This document shows, in pieces, positions 25,868-34,108 of a stretch of 55,725 nt of DNA; the stretch's first letter is position 1; every line of letters begins with the position of its first letter. This DNA is from Ectobacillus funiculus. GTDB lineage: Bacteria > Bacillota > Bacilli > Bacillales > Bacillaceae_G. The notes below the pieces were generated by a model. That model had not been told where the DNA came from, did no database searches, and saw only the letters and a list, made by a program, of their open reading frames with translations. Both the position numbers and the translations under genes were made by a program. Location of the stretch: contig NZ_SCFM01000043.1 of the NCBI RefSeq assembly GCF_004138295.1, positions 1 to 55,725 of the forward strand. Direction: 5' to 3'.

Positions 25868-26479
25868 ATGAACTACGAAATATTTCAATGGATAAATGGT
25901 TGGTCCAGTTATTCCCCTTATCTAGATAAAGGAATGATATTTATCACGAATAGCGTTCCTTATGTTGCAATCGCACTGATGCTGTTCTTATGGTTTATTG
26001 GAAATCAAGAAAAGAGAGTGGAAAAGCAGTACACAGCTGTATATACTGTCTTTTCTTGCTTACTTGGATTGTCTATAAATGCAGTCCTTCATCTTTTCTA
26101 TTATCATCCGCGTCCATTCGTAGCACACCATGTTCATCAGTTAGTACCGCATCCTGCTGACTCTTCGTTTGTAAGTGATCACGCGGTATTAGTTTTCTCT
26201 ATAGCATGGATAATGTTGCTGCGAAATGATTCGTGGAAGTATCCCGGATTCATATGGGCTATCATTGTTGGTATTTCACGTGTATTCGTCGGTGTCCATT
26301 ATCCTGCTGACGTGATTGGCGGTGCCCTTATTTCATATGGGGTAAGCCTATTGGTGATACAGTCTTCCAAAAAGCTGGAGCCTCTGGTACAAGTGATATT
26401 CAACGTGTATAGCGGATTGACGAAACACATACCTTTATTGGCTAAGTACAGCTACAAAGACCCAAGTCAAGAAAGTTAA
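25868..26479 (+). CDS. PAP2-family undecaprenyl-diphosphate phosphatase (BcrC-like)
   Basis: About 203 residues from ATG 25868 with GAAAGGAG upstream; the longer frame from 25829 lacks a site. Five to six membrane helices carry the PAP2 motifs: YYHPRPF (motif 1), SSFVSDHA (motif 2, SDH instead of SGH, His kept) and SRVFVGVHYPADVIGG (motif 3). BcrC-type enzymes dephosphorylate undecaprenyl pyrophosphate outside the membrane and give bacitracin tolerance. It is divergent from the DedA/two-component operon, which may sense the same lipid cycle. Confidence 0.88.
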   Translation: MNYEIFQWINGWSSYSPYLDKGMIFITNSVPYVAIALMLFLWFIGNQEKRVEKQYTAVYTVFSCLLGLSINAVLHLFYYHPRPFVAHHVHQLVPHPADSSFVSDHAVLVFSIAWIMLLRNDSWKYPGFIWAIIVGISRVFVGVHYPADVIGGALISYGVSLLVIQSSKKLEPLVQVIFNVYSGLTKHIPLLAKYSYKDPSQES

Positions 26480-26521
26480 AGATTGTTTTAAATGGGAAAG
26501 AGGCTGGAATAAGAATATGAA

Positions 26522-26570
26522 GTCCTATAATTGCTGGATAAACAAACTTTTTTCATTATAGGGATTTTTT
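26522..26570 (+). terminator. Intrinsic terminator of the BcrC-like gene
   Basis: CCTATAAT pairs with ATTATAGG, followed by GATTTTTTG. Confidence 0.75.
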
Positions 26571-26658
26571 GTATGTTCTATTTTTGTCTCTTCTGATTTA
26601 TTGCAATGTACTTATTTTGAAGCTTCTATTCACATGAATGAAATGAGGAGGTCAGAGA

Positions 26659-29600
26659 ATGAAAAAGCTTGTTGAGGGCACAATGCAACGAGGCATATTA
26701 ATGATTGTTTGTACTCTCATTATATTGGCTTGGGGAGGTATTTCCGCTTTCCAGATGCAACGAGATTATTTGCCTGGGATTAACAATACTACCCTTTCCG
26801 TTAGTATGAGAGTACCTGGTTATCAAGCCTCTCAGCTAAAACAGCAAGTAACCGATAGTCTGGCAAGTGCCGTCAAAACAGTAGATGGGTTATCCAATGT
26901 GGAAACCACTTCTTATGATGGTGGATTATTTATGAGTTTGTATTTTCCGATGAATACAGACATGAAACAAGCTGAAGATCAAGTAAATAAAGCACTGGCA
27001 AATGCAGATCTTCCGTCAACCATTACTAGCACGCCATCGGTAACACGATTAACAACTAGTTCATTCCCTATTTTGACTTATAGCGTAACTAGTTCAAATT
27101 TGGATGAACCAACACTTCGCTCCACTGCAACACAGGAAATTGTGAAACAATTAGAATCTGTCCCTGGAGTAGCAGATGTTTCTGTATTTGGGGGAGCAAA
27201 AGATGGATATGTATTAACTGTTCGCATGAAAGACCTAGTAAAAAACGGGTTAACATTGGATGATGTGAATAAATCATTTTCTACGGCTCTTCCAATGATG
27301 CCACAAGGGAATATTGTAAACAATCAGTTATCAATCCCAGTATCTTTTGATGGGTTACCATTAACCGAACAGCAAATGGAAAACGCAACGATTAAGAATA
27401 AGGAAGGAAAAGCGATTCCTGTCTCGGCGTTTGGTACCATTTCTCATTCCTTAAATGACGTTAAAACCGTCTCCAGAACAAACGGAGCACCAAGTGTGCA
27501 GCTAAATGTAATTAAAACGCCATCGGCTAATATTACAGATGTTGCTGATCAAGTAAAAGATCGTGTCGCACAGCTTCACTTGGATACAGTAAATCCAAAA
27601 GATGTTTCGTTCCAAGTATTACTTGACCGAGAAACAGAATTAAACAACTCTCTTTTCGGTTTGGTTCGAGAAGGTTTCCTCGGCTGTTTATTCTCTATGA
27701 TTTGTGTGTTCTTCTTCTTCCGAAATGTAAGAAGCACATTATCAATTGCCATTTCATTGCCAATTTCATTATTAGCAACAACAGCCTTCTTAAAATCAAT
27801 GGGTATCACCTTAAATATTTTGACGGTTTCAGGTTTGATTGTAGCAATGGGACGTATTGTTGATGATTCCATTGTTATCTTAGACAACATGTATCGAAAA
27901 CGGGAAGAAGAAAAGGAGAAATCTTTACTTTCTGTACTTGCATCATCTGTTGTTGAAATGATTCCAGCGATATTAGGTTCTACGTTAACAACGATTGCTG
28001 TTTATATTCCAATCGCCTTTGTTGGCGGAGTAATCAGTGCTTCGTATAGCGGGTTTGCCTGGTCAGTTGTTATTGCACTTGTCATTTCATTTTTTGTAGC
28101 AATGTTGGTGATTCCTGCCCTTACCTTTATGGGATGGAAAGGCGGAAACGGAGAAAAACAAACAGAAACAGTCAAACTCGATTCAAAAATGAGGCCTATC
28201 TTGCAATCTGCTTTTAAACATAAAAAAGCAATGATTATTGTTTCGATCTTAGTCTTCTTAGCAGCTGGTATCTATTCCGCTTTCCTCCCAGTAAGTTTAT
28301 TACCGAGTGGAAAAATCGGACAAATTGCCATTAAAGCAGAATTGCCTAAAGGAAGCACATTAATTCAAGTAGATTCTGAAGTTCAAAAAATTGAAAAAGC
28401 ATTACAAGAAAATCCAAAAGTCGCTGCGTATTCATCCAATTTCGGGTCTACCATGACACCGCAAAGTGATGATGTGTTTGACCAAGGTGGCGGCTTTATC
28501 ACATATCCAAATGTTGCAAACCTTTCTGTTGTATTGAAAAATGACAAAGATGCAGATTCTGTCATTAAAGAATTACAAAAACAACTTCCAACGTTATCTA
28601 AACTTGTTACTTATACCGTAACAAGCCAGAACATTTCTGGTGATGATTCACAAATGCGGATTCTCTTTACCGGTTCAGATCAAGCAACATTGGATAATGT
28701 AGCTCAAGAGGCAAGAACAAACTTATCTAAAGTAGCTAACCTGAGCGTGGATGGAAAAGTGGATTTAACAAATGGTGCTCCTAAGTACAAGGTTATATTT
28801 GACCAAAAAGCGATCCAAGATAAAGGCTTAAATGTCACTGACATTCTAACGGTCATTAATCGTTATATGTCCCAATCTAAGGATGCAACAATTACTGTTG
28901 ATCATAAAGCACTTCCTGTAGACCAATATTTAGATCAAATTGCATCAGGAGAAAATTCTACTATTACTTTAAATGCTTCTGCAGATGATGTCTTAGCATC
29001 CCTTGCTGCTGAAACGTTTAATGGAAATAATGGTGAAGTGGTTCGTTTTGACCAAATTGCTAAGATTACGAAAGATCAGTCTCCTTCGACCATTAGCGAA
29101 CGAGATGGTCAGCCATTCTCACTTGTGACAGCACAAATTACATCAAATGATATTAGCAAAGTGTCCAGCCAAGCTGAGAAAGCCTTAAGCAACATGAAGC
29201 TTCCAAAGGATGTAACTTACTCAATGGGCGGAATCTCCGAACAAGTAAAAGAAATGATTTTTGATATGTCTGTTGCCGTTGCATTTTCTATCCTTTTAGT
29301 ATTATTGATCACTTCTTCTATTTTCAAAGGATGGAGAGCGCCATTATCAGTACTTTTAAGCATTCCGCTTGCTTTAAGTGGTGTAGTCATCGCACTTACT
29401 TTATTCCATGGAGAATGGAATTTAGCAGCATTAATTGGTGTTTTGATGCTTACTGGTATCGTGGTTACAAACGGAATTGTGTTAATTGACAAAATTGAAC
29501 GAAATCGAAAAGAGGGAATGCCTGTTAAAGAAGCTGTATTAAATGGTAGTCTTTCAAGGATTAGACCAATCTTGATGACAGCAGCAGCAACAATCCTTAC

Positions 29601-29793
29601 TTTGTTACCACTTGCATTTTCTCATAATGCGGATACGGTTATTTCTCAAACATTAGGTATCGTGGTTATAGGAGGTATGATTACATCAACAATTAACAGC
29701 TTTATTATCATTCCAATTATTTATGAGTGGCTTCATAAGAACTACATGCAGACTAAAATTGCAATAACAAAGAACGATAAAAATCTATCCTAG
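26659..29793 (+). CDS. RND-family efflux transporter (SwrC-like)
   Basis: 1044 residues, full length for an RND pump: 12 membrane helices with two large external loops. Landmarks are RDYLPGINNTTLSVSMRVPG near the N-terminus, the TM4 proton-relay region VAMGRIVDDSIVILDNMYRK, and the TM10-11 segment LMLTGIVVTNGIVLIDKIER. Its closest B. subtilis relative by pattern is SwrC/YerP, which exports surfactin and confers resistance to lipophilic toxins. No membrane-fusion protein or regulator is adjacent. AGGAGG stands 9 bases before the ATG. It fits the envelope-stress setting of this segment. Confidence 0.93.
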   Translation: MKKLVEGTMQRGILMIVCTLIILAWGGISAFQMQRDYLPGINNTTLSVSMRVPGYQASQLKQQVTDSLASAVKTVDGLSNVETTSYDGGLFMSLYFPMNTDMKQAEDQVNKALANADLPSTITSTPSVTRLTTSSFPILTYSVTSSNLDEPTLRSTATQEIVKQLESVPGVADVSVFGGAKDGYVLTVRMKDLVKNGLTLDDVNKSFSTALPMMPQGNIVNNQLSIPVSFDGLPLTEQQMENATIKNKEGKAIPVSAFGTISHSLNDVKTVSRTNGAPSVQLNVIKTPSANITDVADQVKDRVAQLHLDTVNPKDVSFQVLLDRETELNNSLFGLVREGFLGCLFSMICVFFFFRNVRSTLSIAISLPISLLATTAFLKSMGITLNILTVSGLIVAMGRIVDDSIVILDNMYRKREEEKEKSLLSVLASSVVEMIPAILGSTLTTIAVYIPIAFVGGVISASYSGFAWSVVIALVISFFVAMLVIPALTFMGWKGGNGEKQTETVKLDSKMRPILQSAFKHKKAMIIVSILVFLAAGIYSAFLPVSLLPSGKIGQIAIKAELPKGSTLIQVDSEVQKIEKALQENPKVAAYSSNFGSTMTPQSDDVFDQGGGFITYPNVANLSVVLKNDKDADSVIKELQKQLPTLSKLVTYTVTSQNISGDDSQMRILFTGSDQATLDNVAQEARTNLSKVANLSVDGKVDLTNGAPKYKVIFDQKAIQDKGLNVTDILTVINRYMSQSKDATITVDHKALPVDQYLDQIASGENSTITLNASADDVLASLAAETFNGNNGEVVRFDQIAKITKDQSPSTISERDGQPFSLVTAQITSNDISKVSSQAEKALSNMKLPKDVTYSMGGISEQVKEMIFDMSVAVAFSILLVLLITSSIFKGWRAPLSVLLSIPLALSGVVIALTLFHGEWNLAALIGVLMLTGIVVTNGIVLIDKIERNRKEGMPVKEAVLNGSLSRIRPILMTAAATILTLLPLAFSHNADTVISQTLGIVVIGGMITSTINSFIIIPIIYEWLHKNYMQTKIAITKNDKNLS

Positions 29794-29805
29794 GTATGGT
29801 TAATA

Positions 29806-29839
29806 ACACAAGTATTTAGCCATGGCTAAATACTTGTGT
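29806..29839. terminator. Perfect 34-bp palindromic hairpin after the RND gene
   Basis: ACACAAGTATTTAGC and GCTAAATACTTGTGT form a perfect stem around CATG, 13 bases past the stop. There is no T-run on the plus strand, so it may act as a 3' stabiliser as well as a terminator. Confidence 0.7.
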
Positions 29840-30125
29840 CTTCTCAGTAAGATTTTTCTATTTTTTTAGTAGTAGTACAGTTCAGTTATTTAATAACAGT
29901 AAGGAGGTTACAACAGCTGCAAATAAGCTGCTGGAAGTTCGCAAAAATGATGAAATATGATTTCAAAAGGAGGTGAAGACTGGTTGCAAAACAACACTAA
30001 AAGTGGAAGAATTATACAAAAGACATTGATAGCTTGTGGATACAGGATGTAGAATACGATTACCGTTTAACTGGAACATCGTGAAGAAGGTTGCGGTTAT
30101 CTTTACAGAGATAGGTTACACCTAT
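29840..30125. other. Leader region upstream of the dltC RNA element
   Basis: Contains a CAGC..GCTG hairpin near 29913-29932 and an AAAGGAGGTG site before a 22-codon TTG frame (MQNNTKSGRIIQKTLIACGY). Whether this is translated is unclear. The promoter of dltC is expected here. Confidence 0.35.
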
Positions 30126-30274
30126 AATAAGGAACAAGTATATCCCTTATTGACTGAGCGAGAGCGGTCCTCTAGTGTGCGAATCCTGTGAGGCACACGT
30201 TTCCGAAAGGAGATGCAAAGCTTGTAAGTTCAATGTTGAATTGTAACTTTTAGTAAGTTTTGTGAACCAGGAAG
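30126..30274 (+). ncRNA. Pseudoknotted leader RNA, copy B (before dltC)
   Basis: Helices: AATAAGG 30126-30132 with CCTTATT 30145-30151; GACT/GGTC hairpin with GCGAGAGC; H-type pseudoknot CCTC 30169-30172 with GAGG 30190-30193 and GTGTG 30175-30179 with CACAC 30194-30198; TTTCC-GAAA-GGAGA 30200-30213. Compared with copy A, a base pair in the pseudoknot (T-A to C-G) and one in the GAAA hairpin (C-G to T-A) change together. It ends 4 bases before the dltC ATG. It matches no riboswitch class I could recognise. Confidence 0.65.
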
Positions 30275-30278
30275 TATC

Positions 30279-30518
30279 ATGGCTGATATAAAAGAACAAG
30301 TATTAGCTATTCTAGAAGAAGTTTGTGAAAATGATATTGTAAAAGAAAATTCAGACGTTCAACTGTTTGAAGAGGGGCTCCTGGATTCCTTTGGTGTTGT
30401 TTCTTTATTGGTTGAAATTCAAGAGCGTTTAGACATTGAGGTATCTATCTCTGATTTTGATCGCATTGAATGGGCTACTCCAAATTTAATCATTCAAAGA
30501 TTAAAGGAAATGCAATGA
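30279..30518 (+). CDS. dltC: D-alanyl carrier protein, orphan gene
   Basis: 79 residues, the standard DltC length. The phosphopantetheine site is [20 protein letters not shown] with Ser37. DltC carries activated D-alanine from DltA to the membrane for esterification of teichoic acids. Here dltA, dltB and dltD are absent and the gene has its own structured leader and terminator. Either it is a spare carrier for a dlt operon elsewhere or it serves another acyl-transfer enzyme. The start codon follows CCAGGAAG. Confidence 0.88.
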   Translation: MADIKEQVLAILEEVCENDIVKENSDVQLFEEGLLDSFGVVSLLVEIQERLDIEVSISDFDRIEWATPNLIIQRLKEMQ

Positions 30519-30593
30519 AAAAGTTCTACGAGAACAGTTAGAGGTACCACCAGCAAGACGTGGATTTACAACGTTAAGGATATTCTAGTACTA

Positions 30594-30638
30594 AAATCCC
30601 AATCTCTCAGTGATATAAATGAGAGAGATTGGGATTTA
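30594..30638 (+). terminator. Terminator of the orphan dltC
   Basis: A perfect 15-bp stem, AAATCCCAATCTCTC with GAGAGATTGGGATTT. The same hairpin in decayed form occurs at 7851-7892. Confidence 0.85.
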
Positions 30639-30787
30639 ATTATTCAACAATTGCGCAATTTAATTGAATAACTAAAATATAGGCTTAGTCCTAAAATCGC
30701 TCATAACTTGTTGAACTAATGCCCCCTTTAATTTAAGTGCAATCATTCACAATCTTTACATCGAGCATACTGGCACTGGAAATAAAA

Positions 30788-30831
30788 AACGAATATCAAA
30801 CACTATTTTTAGGTAGTATCTGATATTCGAA
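30788..30831 (-). terminator. Terminator of the MarR/DoxX operon
   Basis: CGAATATCA and TGATATTCG form the stem. The minus strand continues into TTTTTTATTTCC. Confidence 0.75.
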
Positions 30832-30854
30832 TTATAGTTCAATTAGATATTAGA

Positions 30855-31460
30855 TTATTTTCTTAAGGTTTTTAATGCACCACTCCAAGCGACAACTTGG
30901 TCAAGCATTTCATTTACATTATTAAGATGTAATTCAGCTGGTTTAAAGGTAGTATAATTTTCAAAATCTGTAAATAAGGACAAGGTGGGGTGTACACGAA
31001 CATCAGCAATCATTAATTCCCCCAAGATGCCCCGTAAATGTTCAGCTGCACGAGCACCACCAGTTGAACCATAACTTACGATACCTGCTGCTTTGTTATT
31101 CCAAGCTTCACGAGCTAAATCAAGTGCATTTTTTAAGGCTCCTGTTATGCTGTGATTATATTCTTGAACGATGAATACGAAACCATCCAAGTTGTTAAGT
31201 TTTTCATTCCAAGCTGCAATTCCTGGTTCTGTCCCATCAGTTGTTCCTAAAAATGGTAACTGATAATCCACAATATCTATGATTTCATAGTTTGCATCTC
31301 CACGTTTGTCAGCAATTTCTTTCACCCATTCTCCTACTTGTGGGCTAACTCGTCCTTGTCTTGTACTACCTAAAATAATTCCTACATTTAATTTCTCATT
31401 TGTCATTTTTTCTTCCTCCTTTATAGATGAACTTCCAAATAATTTGGATAGAAACCCCAT
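30855..31460 (-). CDS. NADPH-dependent FMN reductase / quinone oxidoreductase
   Basis: About 201 residues from ATG 31460 (AGGTGG upstream). A second strong site, AAAGGAGGAAG, precedes an internal ATG at residue 19, so a shorter form may also be made. The flavodoxin-like fold shows GIILGSTRQGRVSPQVGEWV (FMN phosphate loop), FVFIVQEYNHSITGALKNAL (flavin contact) and GIVSYGSTGGARAAEHLRGI. It reduces FMN, quinones or azo compounds. It is the last gene of a five-gene minus-strand operon with MarR, DoxX and pirin genes, which suggests electrophile or quinone detoxification. Confidence 0.9.
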   Translation of the reverse strand: MGFLSKLFGSSSIKEEEKMTNEKLNVGIILGSTRQGRVSPQVGEWVKEIADKRGDANYEIIDIVDYQLPFLGTTDGTEPGIAAWNEKLNNLDGFVFIVQEYNHSITGALKNALDLAREAWNNKAAGIVSYGSTGGARAAEHLRGILGELMIADVRVHPTLSLFTDFENYTTFKPAELHLNNVNEMLDQVVAWSGALKTLRK

Positions 31461-31555
31461 ATTAATTACCACCTATTATTTTTTAAAAATCTATATTATA
31501 AAGAACTTTTATTAACACGTATGAACTCTGTACAATAAAATCCAAAAGTTCTTTT

Positions 31556-31924
31556 TTACACGTTCTTACTTAAATTCCCTGCTCTTTTTCCAAGTAAAAC
31601 CACAAGACTTAAGATGAAAAAGACCAAGGCAGGCATAGCTAATCCTATACCTTGTCCAGCTTTAAAATGTGCAAACACAGCACCGACCATCAGTAATACG
31701 AGTCCGCCTGAAGCCAGTAAAGCAATTCTTGATTTCCAGAACCCAACCAAAAGTCCAATAGCCCCTAATACTTCACAGAAACCTACAAAATACATGAATC
31801 CTAACGGATAACCAAAACCTTCAAATATTTGAACTTGCATTACATTTCCTGTTAGCTTCATTACACCAAAAGCTGCAAAACCAACCGCAAGTAATCCTTG
31901 AAGAATACGAATAACCCATTTCAT
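31556..31924 (-). CDS. DoxX family membrane protein
   Basis: 122 residues, four helices. GLLAVGFAAFGVMKLTG at the start and FVGFCEVLGAIGLLVGFWKS in the middle are DoxX signatures. DoxX-like proteins such as B. subtilis MhqP and CatD help in quinone and thiol-stress resistance. The gene follows marR by 29 bases. The operon has a second DoxX gene at its head. Confidence 0.88.
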   Translation of the reverse strand: MKWVIRILQGLLAVGFAAFGVMKLTGNVMQVQIFEGFGYPLGFMYFVGFCEVLGAIGLLVGFWKSRIALLASGGLVLLMVGAVFAHFKAGQGIGLAMPALVFFILSLVVLLGKRAGNLSKNV

Positions 31925-31953
31925 TTCTTTTTTCTCCTCTTATGTTTTATCTG

Positions 31954-32406
31954 TTATTTTTGTAAATTTTTTGCACCTATTCCTAATTTCTTTAATAAAT
32001 AAATTAACTGTTCTTTCTCTTCGTTAGTAATGAATGAAACATTTTCTGAGATTGTTGCAACGTGTTTTGGGAAAATCTTGTCAAAAAGTGCTCTTCCTTT
32101 TTCCGTTATGACGACATTAGAAGCCCTTCTATCATTAGGGTTTGGTTGTCTTTCTACAAACCCTTTCTTTTCTAACTTATCTACCACATAGGTGATACTT
32201 CCACTTGGAATAGAGAACGTCTCACTGATCTTTTGGACAGGATGCGGACCTTTATTGTAAAGCAATTCAAGAATCATAAAATTTTCCCGACTAATATTAT
32301 GGCTTTCAATATCTTTTAGTATGTTTTCAGTAATAGTTTGAGAAGCTTTCAGCCAAACACGAAACAACCTCAAATCCAACTGACTTTGTTCATCTCCTTG
32401 ATACAT
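31954..32406 (-). CDS. MarR-family transcriptional regulator
   Basis: 150 residues. The winged helix is ILELLYNKGPHPVQKISETF, SIPSGSITYVVDKLEKKGFV, ERQPNPNDRRASNVVITEKG. The DRR wing motif is intact. No Cys is present, which argues against a YodB/OhrR-type thiol switch and fits a ligand-binding MhqR-like mode. It lies inside the operon it probably represses; candidate operators stand before the first gene at 33622-33678. Confidence 0.9.
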   Translation of the reverse strand: MYQGDEQSQLDLRLFRVWLKASQTITENILKDIESHNISRENFMILELLYNKGPHPVQKISETFSIPSGSITYVVDKLEKKGFVERQPNPNDRRASNVVITEKGRALFDKIFPKHVATISENVSFITNEEKEQLIYLLKKLGIGAKNLQK

Positions 32407-32450
32407 TCATCGAACCTCCTATTATAATGGTTTTTAAAATTCAATTTAGG

Positions 32451-33218
32451 TTATCTTGGTTTCCTGTATAGAGGATATTCAACTTCAGTCGGAACTCCAA
32501 TTAGGAAGATTCTAAGGTCTTTATCTAAAGCTTGAATTGTTACTTTCCCACCCTGTCCTGATTGAACGATAACAAAATCCTTATGTCTAAAATGATTCGG
32601 TTGATTTGTATCTAATGTGAACGATCCATCGCCCTTGATGGCTAAACCAGCTAATGTCCGGTTTGGAGCAAGACTATGGGTATATACCGTACCATTTGGA
32701 ATGGAGATATCCCACATCCCCGCATCTGTCACAATTTTCATGGGTGAACCATTTCCTAGTATGGTCTTAATTGTCACACTTTCTTTTTCTAGGACAGAAA
32801 AATCCTCAGAATTGTATTGTGAGTAAGTTGGGGTTCGTTTTATTGCTTGGCTTAAATGGGGTTCGAACCAGATTTGAAACACTTCAGATGGTTCTTTTAA
32901 TGCTTCTGCATGATACACACCGGAGCCTGTTTGCATGAGCTGAGTGCCGCCTTCCTCTACAACACTTACTGTACCAAGCGTATCACGATGATAACCTTTA
33001 CCCTTGATTACATAAGTGATGATTTCAAAACCTTGATGAGGATGCAGACCAATTTCCGCGGGTTCGGAAGAATGTCCCCAGGCCCAGTAAAATAATGGTC
33101 CTAGTCGATTGATTAGTGATCCTTCTCCAGAAAAGCCAATCGGTTTTTGTTCTATAATTTTACCGTCATCGAATTGCCCATACGCCTGATCTCGCGGTTT
33201 AATAATTTTAAATTCCAT
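32451..33218 (-). CDS. Pirin family protein
   Basis: 255 residues, bicupin. The N-terminal cupin has the pirin metal pattern HPHQGFEIITYVIKGKGYHRD and later QTGSGVYHAEALKEPSEVFQ (His and Glu ligands), plus FQIWFEPHL. Bacterial pirins include quercetin dioxygenases (YhaK/YhhW). Setting beside DoxX and an FMN reductase fits handling of phenolics or quinones. GGAG lies before the ATG. It is co-transcribed with the upstream DoxX gene (30-base gap). Confidence 0.9.
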   Translation of the reverse strand: MEFKIIKPRDQAYGQFDDGKIIEQKPIGFSGEGSLINRLGPLFYWAWGHSSEPAEIGLHPHQGFEIITYVIKGKGYHRDTLGTVSVVEEGGTQLMQTGSGVYHAEALKEPSEVFQIWFEPHLSQAIKRTPTYSQYNSEDFSVLEKESVTIKTILGNGSPMKIVTDAGMWDISIPNGTVYTHSLAPNRTLAGLAIKGDGSFTLDTNQPNHFRHKDFVIVQSGQGGKVTIQALDKDLRIFLIGVPTEVEYPLYRKPR

Positions 33219-33248
33219 TTATATTTCTCCTTTAGATTAATTCGATAT

Positions 33249-33605
33249 TTATACAAACAAAGATCCTAGGTTTATTAATAAAACTACCAATCCTAAAATG
33301 AGTAAAATGATTGGCATCATCATTTTGTTTACAGGATCCTTAACTTTCATGTGTGTAAAAATTGCTCCCAACATTGTTCCTACAATTAGCAAAGCACCCC
33401 ACGCAGCTAATGTATCATTCCAAATACCTGAAATGACTAATACCGCCGAAATCACTTCAACCAGACCTGTAAATACCCTAAAACCTGCTGGATACCCATA
33501 ACGCTTAAATTCATCCACCATTTGCTTTGAACCAAATTGCATAAACCCAAACATTAGGAATCCTAATCCTAATATGCCTTGAAGAATAATTGATAAAACA
33601 GTCAT
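33249..33605 (-). CDS. DoxX family membrane protein, operon head
   Basis: 118 residues with four helices. GILGLGFLMFGFMQFGSKQM and VFTGLVEVISAVLVISGIWN place it in DoxX. It is a paralogue of the protein at 31556. As the first gene it lies directly under three TATCCTAA-type repeats. No function beyond the family role in quinone/thiol stress can be read. Confidence 0.88.
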   Translation of the reverse strand: MTVLSIILQGILGLGFLMFGFMQFGSKQMVDEFKRYGYPAGFRVFTGLVEVISAVLVISGIWNDTLAAWGALLIVGTMLGAIFTHMKVKDPVNKMMMPIILLILGLVVLLINLGSLFV

Positions 33606-33621
33606 TTATTTTCTCTCTCTT

Positions 33622-33678
33622 TATCCTAATATTATTTATCCTAAAATTAGTACATTTTTATCCTAACATTAGGGTATA
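33622..33678. promoter_or_regulatory. Candidate MarR operators, three copies
   Basis: TATCCTAATATTA (33622), TATCCTAAAATTAG (33637) and TATCCTAACATTAGGGTA (33659). The third is a near-perfect inverted repeat (TATCCTAA/TTAGGGTA). They lie 17 to 73 bases before the operon's first start codon. Confidence 0.6.
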
Positions 33679-33745
33679 TTTTGTGTCAATAAAAAATAAC
33701 CCATTTTATTTATAACGGGTTCTAAAAATAAATAGCGGTAAGTCC

Positions 33746-33875
33746 GCATGCCCATCAAGTTAATATTTTGAAGTACCCCAAAACGAAAATTTTATCTTTC
33801 CACAATTGTCTATGAGAATTAAGCTTATTTTTTTCGTTTTGGGGAACAACGGATTTCTTAAGTTGATGGATGTGG
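33746..33875. mobile_element. IS231-derived miniature element 1
   Basis: The left end GCATGCCCATCAAGTTAA and right end TTAAGTTGATGGATGTGG are inverted. Inside, CCCCAAAACGAAAA (33777) faces TTTTCGTTTTGGGG (33831). These ends match what is known of the IS231 terminal repeats. At 130 bp there is no transposase, so it is a MITE-like derivative. Confidence 0.65.
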
Positions 33876-33880
33876 TAACG

Positions 33881-33992
33881 CCACATACCCATCAACTTAA
33901 GAATTCAGAATTACCCCAAAACAAAGATTTTGCACAAGTTTCTCAATTTTATCGTTTTGGGGTAGTTTATTTTTTTAAGTTGACGGCTGTGG
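33881..33992. mobile_element. IS231-derived miniature element 2
   Basis: Starts CCACATACCCATCAACTTAA and ends TTAAGTTGACGGCTGTGG, with inner arms CCCCAAAACAAA and CGTTTTGGGG. It is tandem with element 1, 5 bases away, and has the same palindromic build. Confidence 0.65.
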
Positions 33993-34029
33993 GTTTCTAC
34001 CCCTAATTTAATTTTAAGCTTAACACATA

Positions 34030-34058
34030 TAGCACCGTCCATTTTTATGACGGTGCTA
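34030..34058. terminator. Hairpin after the DinB-like gene
   Basis: AGCACCGTC and GACGGTGCT form a perfect 9-bp stem without a clear T-run on either side. Confidence 0.55.
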
Positions 34059-34108
34059 AAAATAGAGTTATTTAATAATTGTTTAAGAAGTAGGACATTT
34101 TGTTTGTT

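Noticed and set aside
30126-30274. T-box or known riboswitch upstream of dltC
   Set aside because: The T-box sequence and the conserved cores of SAM, purine, B12, ykkC and glycine classes are absent.
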